NCBI GenBank assembly: GCA_964473645.1
Contig: CAYYPW010000016.1
Location: 46,541 to 110,540, forward strand
Direction: 5' to 3'
Source of the DNA: HdN1 sp964473645
Lineage (GTDB): Bacteria > Pseudomonadota > Gammaproteobacteria > Pseudomonadales > Ketobacteraceae
DNA: 64,000 nucleotides
Shown here: positions 49,934 through 58,327 of the stretch, piece after piece
How the letters are laid out: every line of letters starts with the position of its first letter
Position numbering within the stretch: position 1 is the stretch's first letter
Notes under the pieces: model-generated
The model's input: the letters and a program-made list of their open reading frames with translations, nothing else
Databases searched by the model: none
What the model was told of the DNA's origin: nothing
Made by a program: the position numbers and the translations under genes

Positions 49934-50305
49934 TCAAGGACATCCATGGACTTTGCAAAGGGCTTCAAACTCGCGTTCAAGCAGCTTTTGATCCCCCATG
50001 TTCAATTCGACCAGGCGACGCAGGTGAGAGGCGCTGTCGACATCCAGTTGTTCGCACTCGACACCCAGGCGTCCCAGGTGGGCGTAGCGAACATGCCCGC
50101 GCATGGCGATACAGGTTTGCTGATCTGACAAGGTCAGATCCAGCGTGACGGCAGCGCCTGGGGCTATATCGCAATTGTCGGGGGCTGCCACCAGCGCGCC
50201 GTGCAGGCTGATATCGATGACGTGGGTATCCCACCCGCCACTGGCCGATTGCAGGCGGGCATCGGCATCAAACTGTATGCGGGTGAACAGTCTTTTGTCT
50301 TCCAT
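49934..50305 (-). CDS. PilZ domain protein (candidate c-di-GMP receptor)
   Basis: 123-residue single PilZ domain. The N-terminal RLFTRIQFDADARL carries the arginine pair region, although the classic RxxxR reads R5-x-x-x-R9, and the second motif is DISLHGALVAAP (D-x-S-x-x-G). These bind cyclic di-GMP in the family. No output domain is attached, so it would act through protein partners. The 298 bp upstream of the next gene on the left show no gene. Confidence 0.82.
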   Translation of the reverse strand: MEDKRLFTRIQFDADARLQSASGGWDTHVIDISLHGALVAAPDNCDIAPGAAVTLDLTLSDQQTCIAMRGHVRYAHLGRLGVECEQLDVDSASHLRRLVELNMGDQKLLEREFEALCKVHGCP

Positions 50306-50392
50306 TGCGGCAACTCACGGCTGGGGTCAAGCCGTAAGCATAGAACAAAAAGGTGTCATTGGCGCCTGGCTCACCACCTTCAAAAAAAATTG

Positions 50393-50421
50393 TTTACAGC
50401 ATGCTATTCTCTATGTATGGT
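50393..50421 (+). promoter_or_regulatory. Candidate sigma-70 promoter for the small acidic protein gene
   Basis: TTTACA (50393-50398) and TATGGT (50416-50421) spaced 17 bp, about 70 bp upstream of the ATG at 50491. Confidence 0.4.
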
Positions 50422-50490
50422 CGCCGGGCTTTTTTAGATGAAAGTTTTTCCGGTATTACCTGTAACACGCAGTGCAGAGGATGTTAGGCC

Positions 50491-50715
50491 ATGACCGAAG
50501 CCCATGAAAATGAAGACTTCGAAGACGATATCGACGAGATCCTGGATGAGCTCGAAGACGAGATCGCAAGTCGACTCGACAAGAAAGGCCAGAAGCGCTC
50601 CGGCGAGTACATGCGCAAGATCGAAGAGATCATGGAGCAGCGTCGTTTGAAGGAAGATATCGATTATTACGATATGGATGACGTCGACGCCGCCGATCGC
50701 AAAGGCCGCAAGTAG
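50491..50715 (+). CDS. Small highly charged protein, PA3496-like
   Basis: 74 residues, very acidic N-terminal half (EDFEDDIDEILDELEDEIAS) and a conserved-looking RRKIEE-type helix (YMRKIEEIMEQRRLKEDIDY). The latter resembles the R-R-x-I-E-x-x-x-E-x-R-L motif of PA3496-family proteins. No signal peptide. Function unknown. Confidence 0.55.
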   Translation: MTEAHENEDFEDDIDEILDELEDEIASRLDKKGQKRSGEYMRKIEEIMEQRRLKEDIDYYDMDDVDAADRKGRK

Positions 50716-50841
50716 TCGTCACAACGCCTGCGCACCCTGTGGCGTCAATCGCTGCGGGCAGGCAAGCCTTGGCCATTGCTTGTGGGCTTTGGCCTTGCCA
50801 GGGTGCCCGGCTTTTGTGGCCTGGCCCCTGGAGGGCTGGCT

Positions 50842-51540
50842 ATGACGGGTGCGCGTTCCAAGACCCTCCCAGAGGTTGCTACGCCTTGCCCGCTTGCAGG
50901 CGATGACGCGGCGCAACCCCCTCATTCCCTGGCAGCCTGGTTGGCGTGTCAGCATTGTGACGCCTTGTTGCATGAAAGCGACGTTCCCGAAGGCAAGGTG
51001 GCGCGGTGCCCGCATTGCGGCAGCGTGATCTTTCGCCATAAGCGGCAACCGGTTCAACGCACGCTGGCATTCTCGCTAGCGGGGCTGCTGTTGTATTTCC
51101 CTGCGAATTTTTTGCCCATCATGTCGTTTGAAATGCTCGGCAATGATGCCACCAACACCATGATCAAAGGGGTGGTGCAGTTGTGGCAGCAAGGCTATTA
51201 CTGGATGGCGTTTCTGGTGTGCTTGTGCAGCATGATTATGCCTCTGCTGGAGTTGACCTCTCTGTTTGTGTTGTCGTTTGCCATGGGGCGTCGTCGCTTT
51301 TGGCATTGGCACCGGCATTTGTTGCGCGTGGTGCACCGCTTTTCAGAATGGGGCATGCTGGAGGTTTATATGCTGGGCATTCTGGTAGCGTTTATAAAAA
51401 TGTCGGATCTTGGCGATATTCACCTGGGGGTTGCGCTATTTTGTTTTGTCGGCCTGTTGGTGTGTTCCATGGGTGCCGCATTGAGTTTTGATGCGCACGC
51501 GTGCTGGCAACGGTTGGAGCAGAGCCGGAGAATGACATGA
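50842..51540 (+). CDS. PqiA/LetA-family membrane protein, first half-size copy
   Basis: 232 residues from the ATG at 50842 (GGAGGG 7 bp upstream). A zinc ribbon CQHCDALLHESDVP...CPHCGS is followed by four membrane helices (AFSLAGLLLYFPANFLPIMS, YYWMAFLVCLCSMIMPLLEL and others). PqiA and LetA are inner-membrane partners of MCE proteins in lipid transport to the outer membrane. Enterobacterial PqiA/LetA carry two such units in one chain of about 420 residues; here they are two genes joined by an ATGA overlap. Confidence 0.85.
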   Translation: MTGARSKTLPEVATPCPLAGDDAAQPPHSLAAWLACQHCDALLHESDVPEGKVARCPHCGSVIFRHKRQPVQRTLAFSLAGLLLYFPANFLPIMSFEMLGNDATNTMIKGVVQLWQQGYYWMAFLVCLCSMIMPLLELTSLFVLSFAMGRRRFWHWHRHLLRVVHRFSEWGMLEVYMLGILVAFIKMSDLGDIHLGVALFCFVGLLVCSMGAALSFDAHACWQRLEQSRRMT

Positions 51541-52193
51541 ATGCCCCTTACCGTGATCTTTCGATGCGCCGCGCAATGAATGAAGGGATTGCCCAATGCC
51601 CGCATTGCCATCGCTTGTTACGCATGAAGCAGGTGGCGCCCTCACAGCGCGCGTTATGTCCGCGTTGCGGTGGGGTTGTCGGGTTTCGCAAGCCGGATAG
51701 CCTTGCGCGTACCTGGGCCTGGTTGATCACCGCTGCCATCCTGTTGGTGCCGGCCAATGTCTACCCCGTTATGACGGTGATATCGATGGGCAAGGGTGAG
51801 CCTGATACCATCATGTCTGGCGTTATTCACCTGATGGACGCGGGCATGTACCCGATAGCGGCCGTGGTATTCATTGCCAGTGTTTTTGTGCCGTTGATGA
51901 AACTGGCCGGCATATTGGTGTTATTGCTGGTGGTGCATTGGCGCTTGCGTTTAAGCCCGCGACAATGCACGGTGATGTACCGCTGGATCGAATTTATCGG
52001 GCGTTGGTCAATGTTGGATTTATTCATGATTTCGATCTTGGTGACGCTGGTGGATCTGGGGGCTATTGCATCGGTGGCAGCAGGTACCGGTGCGACGGCA
52101 TTCGCCAGCGTGGTGGTCACCACCATGTTTGCGGCAGCGAGTTTTGATCCGCGCCTGCTCTGGGACTTAGAAGAGCGGGATTTGGAAAAGTAG
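51537..52193 (+). CDS. PqiA/LetA-family membrane protein, second half-size copy
   Basis: 218 residues from the ATG at 51537, overlapping the previous stop. It has its own zinc ribbon (CPHCHRLLRMKQ and CPRCGGVVGF) and four helices (WAWLITAAILLVPANVYPVM, AAVVFIASVFVPLMKLAGIL, with WSMLDLFMISILVTLVDLGA after them). It corresponds to the second half of LetA/PqiA. A 16-bp gap leads to the MCE gene. Confidence 0.87.
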   Translation: MNAPYRDLSMRRAMNEGIAQCPHCHRLLRMKQVAPSQRALCPRCGGVVGFRKPDSLARTWAWLITAAILLVPANVYPVMTVISMGKGEPDTIMSGVIHLMDAGMYPIAAVVFIASVFVPLMKLAGILVLLLVVHWRLRLSPRQCTVMYRWIEFIGRWSMLDLFMISILVTLVDLGAIASVAAGTGATAFASVVVTTMFAAASFDPRLLWDLEERDLEK

Positions 52194-52209
52194 GATTTGG
52201 AGAAGAAAG

Positions 52210-54585
52210 ATGACTGAGACCTCGCCGCCGGGTGCTCCTGGGCACGATGATGATGTGTCGGTTGGCCCTGCGCAACGTGATGAAGTGATTGTCGTCGAGA
52301 AAGAAGGGTTCTCGAAAATCTGGATCGTGCCTATCGTGGCCCTGCTGGTCGGTATCTGGCTGGGATACCAACAGTACCTGAATCGGCCCGTTACGGTGTT
52401 TGTCAACTTTGCCAGTGGTGATGGCATTGTGGTCGGTAAAACCGAGGTGAAATTTGAGGGAATCAAAGTCGGTACGATCAAAGATATGGTGGTGCAGGAC
52501 GATATGACCGGCGTCAAGGCCGAGTTGGAAATGGATTACCGCGTTCAGCATTATTTGGTGGAGGGCACGCAGTTTTGGCTGGTAAAACCGGAGGTTTCGT
52601 TCAGTGGCGTGACGGGATTGGATACGCTCGTTTCAGGGAATTATGTCGGCATGAAAGTCGGCAAAGGTAAGCGTCAACGCGAATTTCAAGCCTTGGAAAA
52701 CATGCCGCCACCTGACGACAGCACTCCCGGATTGCATTTGCTGTTAACCGCCAACGATTTGGGTTCGCTACATGTGGGCTCGCCAGTATTATATCGCAAA
52801 ATCACCGTGGGTATGGTCAGCCAATACGCGTTGCAACCTGACGGTAAGAATGTGCAGTTCAAGATTTTCATCAGCCCGGAATACGCCGATTTTGTAAAAA
52901 AACATTCGCGGTTCTGGAACAGCAGCGGTGTCACCATCGCGGGTGGATTATCGGGCATCGAAGTAAAAATGGATTCGTTGGCAACATTGGTGGCGGGCGG
53001 GGTATCGTTCGATACACCCAAACGGGAAAACGCGGAACCTGCAGTGAGCGGTGACAGTTTTACACTGTTCGATGATTATGATGCAGCAAAATCCGCATTG
53101 ATCGCGTTTATTCGCTTTCCTGATACAAAGGGGATTGAGCGGGGCGCTACGCAAGTGCGTTATAAAGGGTTTGTCGTGGGAGAAGTCAAATCCATTACAC
53201 ATAACCAGACCTCAGATGGTGCGGTGGCGAAGGTGGCGTTTGATCCTCGCTATGAACATTTTCTGGCGGAGGGTACGCGTTTCTGGTTGGTGAAGCCCGA
53301 ATTGTCACTGTCGCAGGTATCCGGTTTGGATACGCTGATTTCAGGGGCCTATATTGAAGTGTCCCCTGGTGTTGGCCCTGCGCAGACCAATTTCGAGGCA
53401 TTGCCAGAACCGCCACGCATCGATTATTCGTTGCCAGGCGTGCGGGTGAAATTGCTGGCCGATGAGCTGCCCGCGATCAGCCGTGGATCACCAATTCTGT
53501 ATCGCAAAGTCCCCGTGGGGGAAGTGCAATCCTTTGAGTTGGGTAAGGATGGCAAAGGGATACAGGTGAACGTGTTTATCGAAAAAGCGTATGCACACCT
53601 GCTGAAAAAACATTCCCGCTTCTGGAATGTGAGCGGGGTGTCGATCAAGGGTGGCCTCAATGGCATTTCGGTGCAGACCGGCACGCTCAAGACATTGATC
53701 AGTGGTGGTATTGCGTTCTACACGCCGAGTAACGGCCCAGATCAGGGCCCCGCGAAAGAAGGCGATGAATATGCGCTTTATGCCGATTATGATAAGGCGG
53801 CGGAGCAGGGCGTTGAAATCGCTATCAGCTTTCCGCAAGGGGATGGGCTGGAGGAAGGCGCTCCGATCAAGTACCAGGGCATTGCCGTGGGGCAGGTCAG
53901 AAAAGTGCGCTTGAGTGATGACTTCAAGAAAGTGGTCGTGTCGGCGCATCTGGAACCATCGGGCGCCAAGCTGGCTCGTAAGGGGGCACGTTTCTGGGTA
54001 GTCAAACCGCAGCTGGGAATAACGGGTGCCACCAACCTCGACACCTTGATCAAAGGCCATTACATCACCGTGGAACCTGCCGCTGGCCAGCCGGGAAGTG
54101 GCCCTGTGCAATACACGTTTGAGGGCTTGCTGGAGCCGCCGGTGACTCGTATGGGCCCGTCAGGTTTGAATGTGGTGGTATGGGCGCGCCAACGCGGCTC
54201 GATCAAGGTGGGATCGAAAGTGTTGTATCGGCAAATGGCGGTGGGCGAAGTTAAAAGTGTCGAGTTGGCCGCTAACGCCCAGTCTGTGTTGTTTTACCTC
54301 AATATCGAACCCCGCTATGCCCCGTTGGTGCGGCAGAATTCCGTGTTCTGGAATGGTAGCGGCGTAGAGGTGGATTTCGGTATTTTCAAAGGCGCGAGTC
54401 TGCGCACGGAATCGTTGGAATCCGTGTTGGAAGGCGGCATCGCCTTCGCCTCGCCAGATACGCCAGCAGTAGGGCCCGCAGCATTACCGCATACATCGTT
54501 CAAACTCTACGATAAACCTGAAGATAGCTGGTTGGAGTGGAAGCCTGCCATCAAGCTGGGGAGTGCCCCTTCGTCGGCGCGTTAG
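52210..54585 (+). CDS. PqiB/LetB-like MCE protein with six MCE domains
   Basis: 791 residues. One N-terminal membrane helix (IWIVPIVALLVGIWLGYQQY) anchors a periplasmic tube of MCE domains. I count six repeats by the F-W signature: TQFWLVKPE, SRFWNSSGV, TRFWLVKPE, SRFWNVSGV, ARFWVVKPQ, SVFWNGSGV, each followed by an L-x-T/S-L-V/I-x-G-G segment. E. coli PqiB has three and LetB (YebT) seven, so this is closer to LetB. It should form a hexameric tunnel carrying lipids across the periplasm with the PqiA/LetA-like partners upstream. Its 3' end overlaps the convergent hydrolase gene by 35 bp. Confidence 0.9.
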   Translation: MTETSPPGAPGHDDDVSVGPAQRDEVIVVEKEGFSKIWIVPIVALLVGIWLGYQQYLNRPVTVFVNFASGDGIVVGKTEVKFEGIKVGTIKDMVVQDDMTGVKAELEMDYRVQHYLVEGTQFWLVKPEVSFSGVTGLDTLVSGNYVGMKVGKGKRQREFQALENMPPPDDSTPGLHLLLTANDLGSLHVGSPVLYRKITVGMVSQYALQPDGKNVQFKIFISPEYADFVKKHSRFWNSSGVTIAGGLSGIEVKMDSLATLVAGGVSFDTPKRENAEPAVSGDSFTLFDDYDAAKSALIAFIRFPDTKGIERGATQVRYKGFVVGEVKSITHNQTSDGAVAKVAFDPRYEHFLAEGTRFWLVKPELSLSQVSGLDTLISGAYIEVSPGVGPAQTNFEALPEPPRIDYSLPGVRVKLLADELPAISRGSPILYRKVPVGEVQSFELGKDGKGIQVNVFIEKAYAHLLKKHSRFWNVSGVSIKGGLNGISVQTGTLKTLISGGIAFYTPSNGPDQGPAKEGDEYALYADYDKAAEQGVEIAISFPQGDGLEEGAPIKYQGIAVGQVRKVRLSDDFKKVVVSAHLEPSGAKLARKGARFWVVKPQLGITGATNLDTLIKGHYITVEPAAGQPGSGPVQYTFEGLLEPPVTRMGPSGLNVVVWARQRGSIKVGSKVLYRQMAVGEVKSVELAANAQSVLFYLNIEPRYAPLVRQNSVFWNGSGVEVDFGIFKGASLRTESLESVLEGGIAFASPDTPAVGPAALPHTSFKLYDKPEDSWLEWKPAIKLGSAPSSAR

Positions 54586-55366
54586 CCTGTAAAAATGGCA
54601 GCAGGCGTGCCATAAAAGCGTCAGGCGATTCTGCGAACGACAGATGTCCCGTAGGCAGAATGGCCAGCGTGGCATGACGGATGCTGCCAGCGGCAATCTT
54701 ACCGTCGCTGCTGGCCTTGATGACCGGATCGTGTTTTCCGAAAACCAGGAGGGTCGGTTGTGTAATACCTACCGCGCGCTGGATCAGGTTATGCGCTGGA
54801 TCACCAAAACTGCGCCACACTGCTCGGTTGATCTGATGTGCGATGGGATGGGATTGTTCGTTACGCGCTCGTTCGAGAATGCTGGCGGTATTGGCATTGC
54901 GAGCATGCAGATAAAGCCCGGCAAACCAGGCCGGTGGAATCGAAAAACGGCTTGCCTGCAGGGCGCAGAACGTACGTGTGAGCCAGTTTTGTGGCGTAAA
55001 GCCGCCGGGGGAGACCAATACCAGTGCTAACACCCGATCGGGTGCTTCGATGGCAAGGCGTGCAGCCGCGTAGCCGCCCACCGAGTTACCGATCAGTATC
55101 GCGGGTGGGAGCGTCAGGGCCGCGATAAAATCCTTCAACACCTCATAAAAGAACATGGCGCTAACATGTTGTGGATCACTGGGCGCGGGGGATTGTCCAT
55201 AACCTGGCCAATCCAGGCGAATGACGCGAAAATTGTCGCTTAATGCGGGCGTTATGGCATCGAAATCACGGCTGTCACCGGGGTTTGCATGCAGAAGCAA
55301 CAGCGGGGTTCCGACCCCTTGTTCACTGTAATGCACAGTGCCGTGTGGGAGTTTGATGATGGGCAT
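54551..55366 (-). CDS. Alpha/beta hydrolase
   Basis: 271 residues from the ATG at 55366 (GGAGG 7 bp upstream). Alpha/beta-hydrolase marks: oxyanion loop HANPGDSRDF, nucleophile elbow GNSVGG with S95, acid FGKHDPVI and histidine PTGHLSF. Cytosolic; substrate unknown, with similarity to esterase/dienelactone-type family members. Confidence 0.85.
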   Translation of the reverse strand: MPIIKLPHGTVHYSEQGVGTPLLLLHANPGDSRDFDAITPALSDNFRVIRLDWPGYGQSPAPSDPQHVSAMFFYEVLKDFIAALTLPPAILIGNSVGGYAAARLAIEAPDRVLALVLVSPGGFTPQNWLTRTFCALQASRFSIPPAWFAGLYLHARNANTASILERARNEQSHPIAHQINRAVWRSFGDPAHNLIQRAVGITQPTLLVFGKHDPVIKASSDGKIAAGSIRHATLAILPTGHLSFAESPDAFMARLLPFLQANAPTKGHSPA

Positions 55367-55460
55367 GGCGTGCCTCCGTGGCGATAGAAATGACACGTCA
55401 CCGTAACCGTGACGTGTTTGCAATCATTTGCAGCAGACAAGGTTTTGCGGTATCACCTGA

Positions 55461-56309
55461 TCAACCTTCCGGTAATTGTAGCTTCAGGAAATCCGCCTTT
55501 ACCCAGCCGGTTTTACCTTTAAAGGCAATTCTTGCCCAGCCGGGCGTTGCCTGTGTATCCAGCACTTCCAACAGGGTGCCTTGAGGAATCGCCGGTGCGA
55601 TTTTTGCTGCGTCGGGTGAAGGTGCCGCCCGAAAATTAAGACTGCTGGCAGTAACGGTTGCCAGCAGGGGTTCTGCCGGTTGATCGTCGATCTCATCTTG
55701 ATCACGCCCTTTGAACAACAAGCGTTGACGCAGCCGATCCAACGGAAATGCCGGGCCAGGGTCATCTTTGCGTCCGGGGGCGATTTCTTCGTGGCCAAGA
55801 ATTTCGCGAATTTTATAGGTTTCACACAAGGTGGCGCAGAGTTCGAAAACGGCCTCGATCTGCGCTTCGGTATAGGCAAGCCAGTAGCTTTCCGCGTGTT
55901 CATTGCGATGCACGGCTTTGATGACGAGTTCGGCTTCATACGTGCGACCAAACGCCGCTTGAAAGGTGCCTGCTTCGGTTTTGCGTAAACGGCCCGGATT
56001 GTCGATTTCAATGCCGATCGAAAATTTGTTGTAACCGTTGCGTGCACCGTAACTGCTGGTGCCCGCGTGCCACGCCACCATATTGAACGGAACCAGCTGG
56101 GTAATGCTGCCATCGCGCCCCACGACCACATGCGCGGACGCTTTTGCTTGCGGGTTGCATAACCATTTGACGGAAGACTCTGCCGATGCACCGGCGGTAA
56201 AGTGAATGATGATGGCATCGGGTAAATCGTTGGCAAAGGTACCACCATGATTGGGAGAAGCCTTATAGGGTAGTCCTTGCAACAAATGTTTGGAAATGCT
56301 GAGGTTCAT
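55461..56309 (-). CDS. N-acetylmuramoyl-L-alanine amidase with C-terminal SH3 domain
   Basis: 282 residues. The amidase_2 (AmpD-like) domain at 1-195 has metal ligands H36 (IIIHFTAG), H173 (LGHEEIAPGRKDD) and D183, with E101 in SIGIEIDNPG as the likely catalytic residue. A bacterial SH3 domain at about 215-282 (LNFRAAPSPDAAKIAPAIPQ) ends in WVKADFLKLQLPEG. No signal peptide is seen, so it may act on muropeptides in the cytosol or be released by lysis or another system. Confidence 0.85.
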   Translation of the reverse strand: MNLSISKHLLQGLPYKASPNHGGTFANDLPDAIIIHFTAGASAESSVKWLCNPQAKASAHVVVGRDGSITQLVPFNMVAWHAGTSSYGARNGYNKFSIGIEIDNPGRLRKTEAGTFQAAFGRTYEAELVIKAVHRNEHAESYWLAYTEAQIEAVFELCATLCETYKIREILGHEEIAPGRKDDPGPAFPLDRLRQRLLFKGRDQDEIDDQPAEPLLATVTASSLNFRAAPSPDAAKIAPAIPQGTLLEVLDTQATPGWARIAFKGKTGWVKADFLKLQLPEG

Positions 56310-56356
56310 GGCGGCGCTCCACAGTCGGTGGTCAATGTTGTGTGGTCAGTAAAAAA

Positions 56357-57109
56357 CTATTCCTCGAACGGGTTGGCTCTGATCAATAGTGCCATACCTG
56401 AGTCCATCAGTAACGCAGCACGTGAGTGCGGTCGCAGGGCCGCCTCTTTCTTCAGAAAACTGATAAATTCGCGGTTGAAACCTTGTCGTGGATGTTCATC
56501 GAGCACCCGCTTACTGTAACGGGCGTCGATCTCATGATAACGCACGCCAATGACATCACAGGCCGCCCCCTGTTGTAACAGCAAGGCTTCTGCGCCGTCG
56601 TCGAGAGTTACGTGGCCATTCATGTGCAGTGTGATCATCTCACCGAGTTGTCGTGTGCGGTCCTCAGGAACGGCGTTAACTCCTGCCCACTGCATGGCCG
56701 CTTTGGCACTATCGACACTGAAACAATGGCAATCGTGGCAGCCATGATGTTTGGGGGTGGCCCCGAGATCATGCAGCAGGCTGCCAATCAGCAACAATTC
56801 CGGATCGTGCTTGATTTCATCGAGCGCACCAAAGGCTGCACCCCATAAATACGTGCGCCAGGAGTGCTCAATGAGCGCTGGGCTCGCGCAAGCGTCAAGT
56901 TCAGCCATTGCGCTTTTCACCAGGGCCGAATCGGGCACGGTGATCTCGTTATAATCCAGCGCTTTGGTGGCGTCGAGTTTAAGCCAGGTGCGTGCCATGC
57001 CCACTGTAATGGGTTTGATAACGGTGCGCACCAGTGTCAGTTTTTCTGCAAAGGTGAGTTTGCCGCCTGTGAGTTCTGCCCAGGCGAGGCTGCCGATAGT
57101 TGCGGTCAT
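56357..57109 (-). CDS. HD-domain phosphohydrolase-like protein
   Basis: 250 residues from the ATG at 57109. HD-type metal-binding signature LLIGSLLHDLGATPKH, an earlier His in LIEHSWRTYLWG, and a later MITLHMNGHVTLDDGA. The family resembles cyanamide-hydratase-like HD proteins. Substrate unknown. Confidence 0.75.
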   Translation of the reverse strand: MTATIGSLAWAELTGGKLTFAEKLTLVRTVIKPITVGMARTWLKLDATKALDYNEITVPDSALVKSAMAELDACASPALIEHSWRTYLWGAAFGALDEIKHDPELLLIGSLLHDLGATPKHHGCHDCHCFSVDSAKAAMQWAGVNAVPEDRTRQLGEMITLHMNGHVTLDDGAEALLLQQGAACDVIGVRYHEIDARYSKRVLDEHPRQGFNREFISFLKKEAALRPHSRAALLMDSGMALLIRANPFEE

Positions 57110-57293
57110 GATCCAGTTCCCAGGAAAAGCCAAACGATAGCATTAGGCTGCCATCGCGGTATAGTCTTTGTCCTATGCAATCCATCATTCAATCTCGTCG
57201 ACTGTTCTTCACGGCTTTGTAACCAATCGCATGAGCATTTACAAAGTCGCCTTCAACAACACTCAATAGCTGTCCATGACAGAGGAGCCACTT

Positions 57294-58070
57294 ATGGTCC
57301 GCGTAGAAAAACGTCCGCCCCTTTGCTGGGTAACGCTAGATCGTCCCCAAGTACGCAACGCCGTGGATGGCGAAACGGCAGCAGCACTGGCTGCTGCTTT
57401 TCGTGATTTCGAGGCCGACGATAGCCTGGCTGTTGCCATTTTGACGGGCGCAGGCGAGCATTTTTGTGCTGGTGCCGACTTAAAAGCGGTGGCGAGCGGT
57501 GACCCCAAGCGCGCCAATCAACTCGCCCCCGAAGGTGATGGCCCCATGGGCCCCACGCGTATGCAGCTCTCAAAACCGGTAATTGCGGCCATCTCCGGTT
57601 ACTGTGTGGCGGGCGGTCTGGAGCTGGCGTTATGGTGTGATTTGCGGGTGGCCGATGAAAGTGCTGTCTTTGGTGTGTTTTGCCGCCGTTTTGGTGTGCC
57701 GCTAATAGACGGCGGTACGGTACGTTTGCCGCGTGCCATTGGCATGAGTCGCGCGTTGGATATGATTTTGACGGGGCGCCCGGTCGATGCCAGCGAAGCA
57801 TTACAAATGGGGCTTGCCAATCGAGTGGTCAAACGGGGTGAATTGTTAGCGGCTGCCGAAGTTCTGGCGTTACAGATCGCTGCGTTTCCGCAGGTGTGTA
57901 TGCGGGGGGATAGGCGTAGTGCTTACGAGCAGTGGGGGATGAATGAGTCAGATGCGATTGCCAATGAGTTTCGCTGGGGGTTGCAGGCACTTTCGAAAGG
58001 CGAAACGTTGGCAGGTGCTACCCGGTTTTCGCAGGGGCAGGGGCGGCATGGAGATTTTGGTCAAGATTAG
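57294..58070 (+). CDS. Enoyl-CoA hydratase/isomerase (crotonase) family protein
   Basis: 258 residues. I chose the ATG at 57294 because GAGGAG lies 8 bp before it; an ATG at 57276 would place that sequence inside the gene. Crotonase motifs: LTGAGEHFCAGADLKAVASG (oxyanion region), ISGYCVAGGLELALWCDLRV and FCRRFGVPLIDGGTVRLPRA. The usual catalytic Glu position and the exact substrate are unresolved. Stand-alone gene. Confidence 0.85.
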   Translation: MVRVEKRPPLCWVTLDRPQVRNAVDGETAAALAAAFRDFEADDSLAVAILTGAGEHFCAGADLKAVASGDPKRANQLAPEGDGPMGPTRMQLSKPVIAAISGYCVAGGLELALWCDLRVADESAVFGVFCRRFGVPLIDGGTVRLPRAIGMSRALDMILTGRPVDASEALQMGLANRVVKRGELLAAAEVLALQIAAFPQVCMRGDRRSAYEQWGMNESDAIANEFRWGLQALSKGETLAGATRFSQGQGRHGDFGQD

Positions 58071-58090
58071 TTTCTATCGTTAGCAGGTGA

Positions 58091-58286
58091 TTGGCTCGAT
58101 AACAGAGAATATCTGCTTGTAGTTAGTGCCATGACGGGCTTTCGTGGTACTTGGTTGCTGGACACGCCGTAAATACGTCCCTGTAGGCTCGACGCCGACA
58201 TCCATGTCGGCGACGGTCCATCAACCAAGTACCACGAAATCCCTTTAAACTTCCTGTGCTGCAGATATTCTCTGTCATCGAGCCAA
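58091..58286. repeat. Long nested palindromic element between echA-like gene and murJ
   Basis: Outer arms of 26 bp (58091-58116 and 58261-58286) match with one mismatch. Inside them an 18-bp perfect pair (58140-58157 and 58222-58239) and an innermost 9-bp pair CGCCGACAT/ATGTCGGCG (58193-58212) are stacked. The centre reads as the type of dispersed palindrome found between genes in many gammaproteobacteria. Both neighbouring genes converge on it, so it could also terminate both. No coding frame of note. Confidence 0.7.
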
Positions 58287-58327
58287 CTAAAAGCAGCACT
58301 ATCAAAGCAAGCCGAAATGATTACGCC

